This document shows, in pieces, positions 35,946-43,980 of a stretch of 64,000 bases of DNA. The position numbers and the translations under genes are program-made. The notes under the pieces are model-generated. The model was not told the DNA's origin. It saw nothing but the letters and a program-made list of their open reading frames with translations, and ran no database searches. Location: positions 2,141,501 to 2,205,500 of the forward strand of contig NZ_CP076723.1 in NCBI RefSeq assembly GCF_018986915.1. Reading direction: 5' to 3'. This DNA comes from Geomonas oryzisoli (GTDB taxonomy: Bacteria; Desulfobacterota; Desulfuromonadia; Geobacterales; Geobacteraceae). Positions within the stretch are counted from its first letter, which is position 1, and the number at the start of each line of letters is the position of its first letter.

Positions 35946-38900
35946 ATGGCCTACCTGGCGGCCATCGTCGATTCATCGAACGACGCCATCTTCAGCAAGA
36001 CCCCGGACGGAACCATCACCAGCTGGAACCAGGCGGCACAGGGCCTCTACGGCTACAGCGCCGAAGAGGCCGTGGGGAGCAACATCAGGATGCTGGTCCC
36101 CCAGGACCGGCACGAGGAACTGAAACAGATCACCGAGAAAGTGCTGCGCGGGGAGAAAATCCGCAACCTGGAGACGGTGCGCCTGGCCAAGGGGGGGCGC
36201 GAGATCCAGGTCTCACTCACCCTATCCCCCATCTTCGACCCGCAAGGAACCCTCACCGGCATATCGATCATCGCGCGGGAGAACGCGGAACGGATCCAGA
36301 AGGAACGGCTGCTGCGCGAAAGCGAGCGCTACTACCGCGCCCTGGTCGAGATGGCGCCGGACGCGGTCCTCGTGCATCGCGGCGGCTCCTTCCTCTACGC
36401 CAACTGTGCCGCGCTGGGCACCTACGGCGCACGCACCCTTACGCAGCTGCAGGAGCACGCATTCCTGGACCTGGTGCACCCCGAAGACCGCGAGGCGATG
36501 CGGCTCAGCATCGAGTCCGTCATGGGGGGGAATGAAGGGTCGACGCTGGAGTTCAGGCTGCTGCGGCTGGAAGGGGGCGAGCGCTTCATGGAAGGGTCCT
36601 CGACGCGCATCGGCTACCAGGGAGTGCACGCCATCCAGATGATCGCCCGCGACATCTCCGAGCGCCGAAACGCCGAGGAGGAACGGGAGAGCATGCTGAG
36701 GCAACTGGCCTTCCAGCAGAAGCGGTTCGAGGCGATCGTCGAACAGCTTCCGGTAGGTGTGGTCATCGCCGAGGCACCTTCCGGCAAGGTGGTCTACCAA
36801 AACGAGTTGACCCGGACCATCTTCCGTGAGGCCGTGGAAGATGTTGGCAGCATCGACGAGTTCGGCCGCTGGAAGATGGTCACCCTTGACGGCAAGCCGG
36901 TGCCCATCGAGCACTACCCGCTCATCCGCGCCATCCGCAAAGGGGAGACCGTGTTCGCCGAGGAATACCAGATCCTGCGCGGCGACGGCACCCGCGGCTT
37001 CATCAGTGTCAACGCCACCCCGCTGCGTGACATCTCCGGCGCCATCATCTCCGGCCTCATCGCCTTTAACGACATTACCGAAAGCAGGAACGCCGCCAAG
37101 GCCCTGCTGGAGAGCGAGGAGCGCCTGAAACTTGCCCTGGATGCGGCGCAGATGGGCTCCTGCGACATGGACACCTCCAGCGGACTGGGCATCTGGTCCC
37201 AGCGCCATTTTCTTGTCCTGGGGTACCCCGCGCCGCAGGAACCAAGCGGGCCGGCAACGCTTTCCATGTGGCAGGACCGGATTCATCCCGTCGACAAGAT
37301 ACGGGTCATGGCCGAACTGGACCGGGTCTGCAAGGAACATGAGCTGTTCAGTTCCGAGCATCGCGTATTCCGCGCCGACGACGGGGCGTTGTTATGGGTC
37401 AACGTGCTGGGACGCTTCTGGTGCGAGGAATCTTCCTGCCGCTTCATCGGCGTCATCTTCGACGTCACCGGGCGCAAGGCCATCGAGGAAGAGTTGCGCA
37501 TGTCGGTACAGCGGTTTCGCGACCTGGCCGATTCCATGCCGCAGATCGTCTGGACCGCCAACCCCGACGGCAACCTGGACTATCTCAACGCCCACTTCGA
37601 GAACTACACCGGGCTGCGGCGCTGCATCCTGGTCCGGACCAAGGGGGACCCCGGCAGCCTGATCAACGACTGCATCCATCCAGAGGACCGGGAAGCGACC
37701 GCCCACGCGTGGAGCCACGCCGTCGCCACCGGGGAGATCTACCAGATCGAGCAGCGCATCAGGCACCGCGATGACGCTTACCACTGGCACCTAACCCGCG
37801 CGGTCCCGCAACTTGACGAGACGGGGAGGGTGGTGAAATGGTACGGCACCGCGACCGACATCAACGACCTGAGAGAAACCCAGGAAAAATTGCGCGCCAG
37901 CGAGACGAGGTTCCGCTGGTTGTACGAGTCGAGCCTGATCGCCATCTTCTTCTGGAACCGGGACGGATTCATTACCGACGCCAACGAGGCCTACTGCGAA
38001 CTGGTCGGCTACGACGAAGCCCAGTGCCGCGGAGGGACCCTGAGCCTCGCCGACGTCACCACGCCCGAGGAATACGCGAAGGACCGGGCCGCGATGGACG
38101 AAACCATCACACGCGGCATCAGCAAAACCTACGAAAAAATCTTCATCAAGCGCAACAGCAACGAGAAGGTGGCAGCGCTGACGGCCTTGGCGCGGATGGC
38201 CGAATCCACAGCGGAGGGAATCGGCTTCGCCGTGGATCTGACCGACCAGAAAAGGGCGGAGCAGGCACTGAAGAAGAGCGAAGCGAGGCTGAAGCTCGCG
38301 GTCGAGGCGACCGGTCTGGGCATCTTCGACGTCAACCTGCAGACCGGCAAGGGGGATTGGTCCGACATAGCGAAACGACACTACGGGTTGGCCCCAGACG
38401 TCGACGTCGAACTCGAAATGGTGTTGCGGTTGGTGCATGCCGAGGACCGCGAGCGGCTGGAGCAGATCGTCAAAGACGCCCGCAGCACTACCGGCGCAGG
38501 CCTCTACAGCGCTGAGTACCGCACCATCGCGCCCGACGGCAAGGTACGCTGGCTCAGCATGCGTGCCAGGGTCTCCTACGACGAATATGGCGCGCCGTTG
38601 AGGCTTGTGGGGGCGTGCCTCAACATCACCGACAGCGTGCTCGCCCAGGAGGCGCTGAGAGAGGAGATGACCGAACGGGTGCGCGCCGTGGAAGAGCTGC
38701 GCCGCCAGGAGCAATTGTTGATTCGGCAGGGACGCTTGGCCGCGATGGGAGAGATGATCGGCAACATCGCCCACCAGTGGCGCCAGCCGCTCAACACGCT
38801 CGGTCTCATCGTCCAGGAGTTGCCGAGCTACTACGAAAAGGGGCTCTTCACCAAGCAGTACCTCGACAACAGCGTCAGCCGGGCCATGCAGGTCATCAAC

Positions 38901-39401
38901 TACATGTCCCAGACCATCGACGGCTTCCGCAACTTTTTCGGCCCGGAAAAGGAACAGCAGAAATTCCTGGCGGCTGCGGCCCTGGAGCAGACGCTCTCCA
39001 TACTGCAGGCAGCCTTCGCCGCGGCACGGATCGAATTCGACGTGTCGGCCGACCCCGAGGCGGAGATCTTCGGCTCCCCCAACGAATACTCACAGGTTCT
39101 GGTCAACATCCTGATGAACGCGAAGGACGCCCTCGCGGAGCGCAAGGTGGCTCAACCGAAGATCACGGTACGGCTCCACCGGGAAAACGGGAAAACAGTC
39201 CTCTCCATCGAGGACAACGCGGGCGGCATACCGGCGGACATCATCGACAAGGTCTTCGATCCCTACTTCACCACCAAGGGCCCCGACAAGGGGACCGGCA
39301 TCGGCCTGTTCATGTCCAAAACCATCGTGGAAAAGAACATGAAAGGGTCGCTCACCGTTTGCAACACCGACCTGGGCGCACGATTCTGCATCGAGGTGTG
39401 A
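35946..39401 (+). CDS. Soluble multi-PAS sensor histidine kinase
   Basis: This 1151-residue protein carries a chain of about seven PAS/PAC modules (roughly residues 1-125, 130-240, 255-385, 390-510, 515-640, 645-765, 770-900). Typical PAC ends such as IARENAERIQ, DISERRNAEE, DVTGRKAIEEE and DLTDQKRAEQ are visible. A HisKA helix with His943 in NIAHQWRQPLN and an HATPase (DNAGGIP, GTGIGLFMSK) close it. There are no membrane segments. The start ATG at 35946 has AAGGAGG five bases upstream. Its kinase core closely resembles that of the 31490 protein. The next gene, a receiver-headed GGDEF-EAL protein, begins 3 bases after the stop and is the likely partner. Confidence 0.87.
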   Translation: MAYLAAIVDSSNDAIFSKTPDGTITSWNQAAQGLYGYSAEEAVGSNIRMLVPQDRHEELKQITEKVLRGEKIRNLETVRLAKGGREIQVSLTLSPIFDPQGTLTGISIIARENAERIQKERLLRESERYYRALVEMAPDAVLVHRGGSFLYANCAALGTYGARTLTQLQEHAFLDLVHPEDREAMRLSIESVMGGNEGSTLEFRLLRLEGGERFMEGSSTRIGYQGVHAIQMIARDISERRNAEEERESMLRQLAFQQKRFEAIVEQLPVGVVIAEAPSGKVVYQNELTRTIFREAVEDVGSIDEFGRWKMVTLDGKPVPIEHYPLIRAIRKGETVFAEEYQILRGDGTRGFISVNATPLRDISGAIISGLIAFNDITESRNAAKALLESEERLKLALDAAQMGSCDMDTSSGLGIWSQRHFLVLGYPAPQEPSGPATLSMWQDRIHPVDKIRVMAELDRVCKEHELFSSEHRVFRADDGALLWVNVLGRFWCEESSCRFIGVIFDVTGRKAIEEELRMSVQRFRDLADSMPQIVWTANPDGNLDYLNAHFENYTGLRRCILVRTKGDPGSLINDCIHPEDREATAHAWSHAVATGEIYQIEQRIRHRDDAYHWHLTRAVPQLDETGRVVKWYGTATDINDLRETQEKLRASETRFRWLYESSLIAIFFWNRDGFITDANEAYCELVGYDEAQCRGGTLSLADVTTPEEYAKDRAAMDETITRGISKTYEKIFIKRNSNEKVAALTALARMAESTAEGIGFAVDLTDQKRAEQALKKSEARLKLAVEATGLGIFDVNLQTGKGDWSDIAKRHYGLAPDVDVELEMVLRLVHAEDRERLEQIVKDARSTTGAGLYSAEYRTIAPDGKVRWLSMRARVSYDEYGAPLRLVGACLNITDSVLAQEALREEMTERVRAVEELRRQEQLLIRQGRLAAMGEMIGNIAHQWRQPLNTLGLIVQELPSYYEKGLFTKQYLDNSVSRAMQVINYMSQTIDGFRNFFGPEKEQQKFLAAAALEQTLSILQAAFAAARIEFDVSADPEAEIFGSPNEYSQVLVNILMNAKDALAERKVAQPKITVRLHRENGKTVLSIEDNAGGIPADIIDKVFDPYFTTKGPDKGTGIGLFMSKTIVEKNMKGSLTVCNTDLGARFCIEV

Positions 39402-39404
39402 CTG

Positions 39405-41519
39405 ATGGAACAGCCCCGCCAACATTTCAAGGAAGCAGCCCTGCTCCTGGTCGAGGACGAGATCGAGGCACGCGAGATGCTTGCCCGGATACTGACCCTC
39501 AACTACCCCGGTATCAGGATCTATACGGCGGACGACGGCCGGGCCGGCCTCGAGCTGTACCGCCAGTACCGCCCCGACGTGGTGGTCACGGACATCAACA
39601 TGCCGCAGATGAACGGCATAGCGATGGCGCGCGAGATCAAGGAGATCGATCCCGATGCCACCATCGTGGCGGTCACCGCCCACAGCGAGACCACTTACCT
39701 CATGAGCGCCATCGAAATCGGGATGGACCACTACGTGCTGAAACCTGTCAACTACCCGGAGCTGTTTCGGGTGCTGGACCGTGTCGGGGACAAACTTTCC
39801 CTGAGGCGGCTGGTAGAACAGCAGGTGACGGCCCTGCGCGCCTCGGAGCGGCGTTTCTCCACCATCTTCCAGGCAACCCCCGACCTTTTGAGCATCGCCT
39901 CCCTGACCGACCTGAGGCTGATCGAGGTGAACGAGGCGTTCCTGCGGGTGCTGGGATTCGACCGCGAGGAGGTCATCGGGCGCAGCGGCGCGGAGCTCGG
40001 GCTGTGGCTCGATGCGGGGCAGCCCGAGGCGCTGCTTCGGGAGGTGGCGCAAAGAGGGGCCGTGCGCGACCTGGAGGTCCGCATCCGCGGCAAGTCGGGG
40101 GAGGAGCTGGAGGGGCTGGTTTCGGCGGAGAGCATCGAGATGGACGGAAGCCCCTTTCTGCTGACCCTGTTCAAGGACATCAGCGAGCGCAAGCGCCTGG
40201 AGGAGGTGATCAAGCACCAGGCGCAGCACGACACCCTGACCGACCTTCCCAACCGCAAGCTTTTCATGGATTTCCTCGCCCTCGAGCTGGCGCAGGCGCG
40301 CCGCAACCGCAAGAACCTGGCTGTGCTGTTCCTGGACCTGGACCATTTCAAGCAGATCAACGACACACTTGGCCACGCGGCAGGCGACCAACTGCTGCAG
40401 TCGGTGGCCCAGAGGCTCAAGGGGTGCGTGCGAGAGTCCGACACGGTAGCCCGCATAGGGGGGGACGAGTTCAACGTGCTGATGCCGGACCTGACGCAGC
40501 CGGACGATGTAGGCACGGTGGTAAACAAGATCGTGGGGGTCTTTCAGGCGCCGTTTCGGCTGGAGGGGATCGAAGTGAAGGTGGGGACGAGCGTCGGCAT
40601 CAGCATGTTTCCCGCCGACGGCGACAGCTGCGAAGAACTGCTGCAAAAGGCGGATGGCGCCATGTACGTGGCCAAGCAGAACCGTGGCAGCAGCTACCAG
40701 TTCTACAACAGCGAGATCAACGCGCGGACCCTGAACCGCCAGACCCTGGAGCGGCAGCTGCGCCAGTCGGTAGCGAATGGGGAGCTGGAACTTCTGTACC
40801 AGCCGCTGCTCAACCTGGGCAACGGACGGATCATCGCTGCGGAGGCCCTTTTGCGCTGGCGCCACCCGGAGCGGGGACTGCTGCTCCCCGAGCACTTCAT
40901 CGCCGTCGCCGAGGAAAGCGGCGCCATAGTGCCGATCGGGGAGTGGGTCATCCACCACGCCTGCACCCAGGTGAAGCGCTGGCAGCAGAAGGGTTTCGAC
41001 CTCTCGCTGGCGGTGAACCTCTCCAACCGCGAGTTCCACCAACCCCACTTCATCGAACAGACCCTCACCGCCCTGTCGGAAACCGGCATCGGCGCGGGAA
41101 GCCTGCAGATCGACATCCCGGAGCGCGCCATCATGGATAACGGCACGTCGTCGCGGCAGAACATGCTGCGGCTCACCGAAGCGGGGGTAGCGTTCTCGGT
41201 GGACGATTTCGGCGTGGGCACGTCGTCGCTGCAGCGGATCAGGCAGCTTCCCATCGCCAAGCTGAAGATCGACCGCAGCTTCATCAGGGCCCTCGACAAC
41301 CCCGACAACCTGGACGTGGTGACCGCGATGATCTGCATGTCGCACAGCCTGAAGCTCAGGGTAAACGCGGTCGGCGTGGAACGGCCGGAGCAACTGACGC
41401 TCATGCAGAATTACGGCTGCGACGAGGTGCAGGGGAACCTGATCGGCCGGCCGCTCCCCGCGGCGGAATTCGAGCAGATGCTGGCCCGGGCGGCAGCCAG
41501 GGGAGCGCTGCCGCTGTAG
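39405..41519 (+). CDS. Response regulator with PAS, GGDEF and EAL domains
   Basis: This 704-residue protein runs: receiver (Asp63 in VTDINMP), PAS (about 145-260), GGDEF (about 265-430) and EAL (about 440-695). The active site GGDEF is at 352-356, with RESD five residues before it as product-inhibition site, so diguanylate cyclase activity is likely. The EAL domain keeps EAL (480-482), DDFG and KIDRSF. The usual AEGVE motif reads AVGVE, with Val656 in place of the first Glu, and the usual ELTE motif reads DIPE. Phosphodiesterase activity is therefore doubtful. Only 3 bases separate it from the multi-PAS kinase, so c-di-GMP output under its control is the simplest reading. Confidence 0.88.
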   Translation: MEQPRQHFKEAALLLVEDEIEAREMLARILTLNYPGIRIYTADDGRAGLELYRQYRPDVVVTDINMPQMNGIAMAREIKEIDPDATIVAVTAHSETTYLMSAIEIGMDHYVLKPVNYPELFRVLDRVGDKLSLRRLVEQQVTALRASERRFSTIFQATPDLLSIASLTDLRLIEVNEAFLRVLGFDREEVIGRSGAELGLWLDAGQPEALLREVAQRGAVRDLEVRIRGKSGEELEGLVSAESIEMDGSPFLLTLFKDISERKRLEEVIKHQAQHDTLTDLPNRKLFMDFLALELAQARRNRKNLAVLFLDLDHFKQINDTLGHAAGDQLLQSVAQRLKGCVRESDTVARIGGDEFNVLMPDLTQPDDVGTVVNKIVGVFQAPFRLEGIEVKVGTSVGISMFPADGDSCEELLQKADGAMYVAKQNRGSSYQFYNSEINARTLNRQTLERQLRQSVANGELELLYQPLLNLGNGRIIAAEALLRWRHPERGLLLPEHFIAVAEESGAIVPIGEWVIHHACTQVKRWQQKGFDLSLAVNLSNREFHQPHFIEQTLTALSETGIGAGSLQIDIPERAIMDNGTSSRQNMLRLTEAGVAFSVDDFGVGTSSLQRIRQLPIAKLKIDRSFIRALDNPDNLDVVTAMICMSHSLKLRVNAVGVERPEQLTLMQNYGCDEVQGNLIGRPLPAAEFEQMLARAAARGALPL

Positions 41520-41521
41520 TA

Positions 41522-41827
41522 TCAGCGGCCGAAGGCCTTCAGGAACGCGGGGAGCAGGAAAGGATTGTCGCACGTGATGGCACCGCCGAGGAAATCCATG
41601 ATTCCGGGACGATAGCCGTCGTACCAGATCCTTTTGAACATATCGGCGCCGGTGGTGCACTCACAGTCGACCGGTTCCGGCGTTGCCCCCCTGACCACCC
41701 GGTAGCCGTCGGGACCGACCACGATGGTGACCGTATCCTCTCCCAGGTGAAAGCGAAAGACAGTCTCCGCGTCAAAGACTCCCTTGCAGAAGGCGGCTTC
41801 CATTTCCGATATCATAATTTCGATCAC
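41522..41827 (-). CDS. SCP2-like sterol/lipid-binding domain protein
   Basis: This 101-residue protein has the pattern of a stand-alone SCP2 domain: FRFHLGEDTVTIVVGPDGYRVV, then CECTTGADMFKRIWYDGYRPGIMDFLGGAI, the strand-helix that closes the lipid tunnel. SCP2 domains bind acyl-CoAs or other hydrophobic ligands non-catalytically. The GTG at 41827 has AAGGAG six bases upstream and was preferred over the internal ATGs. It is convergent with the signalling array (3 bases from its last stop) and divergent from fadD, which suggests a role in fatty-acyl handling. Confidence 0.7.
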   Translation of the reverse strand: MIEIMISEMEAAFCKGVFDAETVFRFHLGEDTVTIVVGPDGYRVVRGATPEPVDCECTTGADMFKRIWYDGYRPGIMDFLGGAITCDNPFLLPAFLKAFGR

Positions 41828-41858
41828 AGCTAACTCCTTGTGCTATAGTAAATTTCTC

Positions 41859-41875
41859 TTTTAGATACTCTAAAA
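41859..41875. promoter_or_regulatory. Inverted repeat upstream of the SCP2 gene
   Basis: TTTTAGA-TAC-TCTAAAA is a perfect 7-bp inverted repeat about 32 bases upstream of the GTG start of the minus-strand SCP2 gene. It is a possible operator or a promoter-overlapping site. Confidence 0.4.
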
Positions 41876-42087
41876 ACTACGTCATGTGGTTGAACATATC
41901 GGCTTTCATGCGGGAACCTATCCGCCGTAAGTTCAGCGACACTGTCCCGGGGATGATATTGGCCACCCGCATGCGTGTCAAACTATTCCTGTGCATCCGA
42001 CTTCATCGTAAGAACGATATTGTAGTCGCCGCTGTGCCAGTCTTTTTTTTGCGAATGAGTTCAGGCACTCTTGTATTATGCATGTCA

Positions 42088-42106
42088 TGTACTATCTTTT
42101 AGTACA
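42088..42106. promoter_or_regulatory. Candidate operator upstream of fadD
   Basis: TGTACTA-TCTTT-TAGTACA is a perfect 7-bp inverted repeat 37 bases before the fadD start and just downstream of the TATTAT hexamer, where a repressor would block initiation. The GntR/FadR-type regulator at 50521-51225 is the obvious candidate ligand, but this is inference. Confidence 0.5.
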
Positions 42107-42143
42107 GAGGCACTCAGATACTTGTTCTTGATGGGAGCTCGCC

Positions 42144-43955
42144 GTGGAAAAGGTGCCTTTCAAATCGATACCCGACCTGCTACGGCACCAGGCTAACCGG
42201 CTGGACGCGAAGCTGGCGGTGAAATACAGGAAACAGGGAAACTGGGTCACCCTGAGCTATTCCCAGCTCTTCAACCGGTCCCTCATGGTGGCGCGCGGCC
42301 TGCGCAAGCTCGGCGTCAGGCCGGGCGACAAGATAGCCATCCTCTCCGAAAACCGCGTCGGGTGGATCATAGCCGACATGGGCATCCTCTGCGCCGGCGC
42401 CGTCACCGTCCCGGTGTATCCCACCAACACCCCCGAACAGGTCGAATACACCCTGAACCACAGCGACGCCCGCATCGTCTTCATCTCTGGCAAATGGCAG
42501 TACCGGAAACTTTTGAAGATAAAGGACGCCATCCCCATGGTGCAGCTGGTGGTCTCCTTCGAGCGTTTCCTGGGTGAGCCTTCACTGCCGCTCACGACGT
42601 TTTACCAGCTCTCCGAGATCGATGACCCGATCAGCGACGAGGAACGGCAGGAACTGTCAGCCGTGATCGACGGCATCGCACCGGAATCGCTGATGACCGT
42701 CATCTACACCTCCGGCACCACGGGCATCCCCAAGGGGGTGATGCTCTCGCACCGAAACATCATCTTCGACGTGTTCGCCACCATCGAGAAGGCTGCGGTG
42801 CTGGAGGAGGGGGAGGTATTCCTTAGCTTCCTGCCGCTTAGCCACGTGCTGGAAAGATGCACCGGCTACTACCTCCCCATGGCACAGGGGGCCATGATCG
42901 CCTTTGCCGACAGCATCGAGAAGATAGCGGAAAACATGCTGGAAATCCAGCCCACCATCATGGTCTGCGTGCCGAGGCTCTTCGAGAAGATCCACTCCCG
43001 CATCTACGAGCACGTGCACCAGCTTTCCCTGTACAAGAGGAAGCTGTTCAGAAGCGTCCTCGCCATCGGGCGCAGGTACGTCCACGCGAGGTACATCGAG
43101 AAGAAGGTGTCGCTGTGGCTCGCGCTGCAGCACGCGCTCGCCGACCGCATCGTCTTCAGCAAGCTGCGGCAGCGTTTCGGCAACAACCTCAAATTCTGCT
43201 CCAGCGGCGGCGCGCCACTGGACCGGGAGATCAACGAGTTCTTCTGGAGCATCGGCGTCCCCATCCTGGAGGGGTACGGCCTCACCGAGACGAGCCCCGT
43301 CCTTTGCAACAACACCTTCGAGGCACTGCGTTTCGGCAGCGTCGGGACCCCGCTGGAAAAGACCGAGTTCCGGGTGGACGACGACGGCGAACTGTTGGTG
43401 CGCGGACCGCAGGTCATGCTCGGCTACTACAAGGACGAGGCGGCCACCCGGGAAGCGTTCAGCGACGGCTGGCTGAGGACCGGCGACATCGGGCGCCTGG
43501 AGCAGGGTTTCGTGGTGATCACGGACCGCAAGAAGGATCTGATCGTCACCGCCGGCGGCAAGAACATCGCCCCCCAGCCCATCGAGAACCTGCTGAAACG
43601 GGACAAGTACATCTCCCAGGCCTACGTCTACGGGGACAAGAGGCCCTACCTGACGGCGCTCCTCGTGCCGACCCTGGAGAAGCTCCTGGAGTTCGCGCGT
43701 GAGAAGCGGATCGTCTACACGGACCTCGAGGAGCTGGTGGTGCACGAACCGGTGGTCGAGCTGTACCGGCAGCGCGTCGAGGCGGTCAACGCCGAACTGG
43801 CCCATTACGAGACCATCAAGCACTTCGTGCTGCTGCCGCGCGACTTCACGCTGGAATCGGGGGAGCTCACCCCGACACTGAAGGTGAAAAGACGGGTGAT
43901 TTCTGAGCGTTATAAGGATATGATAGAGCGGATGTATACCGTCGCGGAGAACTGA
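42144..43955 (+). CDS. fadD: Long-chain acyl-CoA synthetase
   Basis: This 603-residue AMP-forming acyl-CoA synthetase is of the long-chain (FAA/FadD15-like) type. Adenylate-binding motif VIYTSGTTGIPKGVMLSH is near residues 186-203, a long lid region follows, then GYGLTETSPV, RTGDIG and TDRKKDLIVTAGGKNIAP. It activates fatty acids to acyl-CoA with ATP. It starts with GTG at 42144, preceded by GGGAG. It is the first gene of the fad operon, 25 bases before fadN, and is likely controlled by the inverted repeat at 42088-42106. The product is cytosolic or peripheral at the inner membrane. Confidence 0.9.
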   Translation: MEKVPFKSIPDLLRHQANRLDAKLAVKYRKQGNWVTLSYSQLFNRSLMVARGLRKLGVRPGDKIAILSENRVGWIIADMGILCAGAVTVPVYPTNTPEQVEYTLNHSDARIVFISGKWQYRKLLKIKDAIPMVQLVVSFERFLGEPSLPLTTFYQLSEIDDPISDEERQELSAVIDGIAPESLMTVIYTSGTTGIPKGVMLSHRNIIFDVFATIEKAAVLEEGEVFLSFLPLSHVLERCTGYYLPMAQGAMIAFADSIEKIAENMLEIQPTIMVCVPRLFEKIHSRIYEHVHQLSLYKRKLFRSVLAIGRRYVHARYIEKKVSLWLALQHALADRIVFSKLRQRFGNNLKFCSSGGAPLDREINEFFWSIGVPILEGYGLTETSPVLCNNTFEALRFGSVGTPLEKTEFRVDDDGELLVRGPQVMLGYYKDEAATREAFSDGWLRTGDIGRLEQGFVVITDRKKDLIVTAGGKNIAPQPIENLLKRDKYISQAYVYGDKRPYLTALLVPTLEKLLEFAREKRIVYTDLEELVVHEPVVELYRQRVEAVNAELAHYETIKHFVLLPRDFTLESGELTPTLKVKRRVISERYKDMIERMYTVAEN

Positions 43956-43980
43956 GACCGCGTCCGGGCCGGAGGATGTG

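Larger units (their letters stand above)
41828..42143. other. Divergent intergenic region between the SCP2 gene and fadD
   Basis: These 316 bases are AT-richer than the flanks and hold no credible gene. They contain two perfect 7-bp inverted repeats (41859-41875 and 42088-42106). A TATTAT hexamer at 42074-42079 is a possible -10 for fadD without a good -35. Confidence 0.7.
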
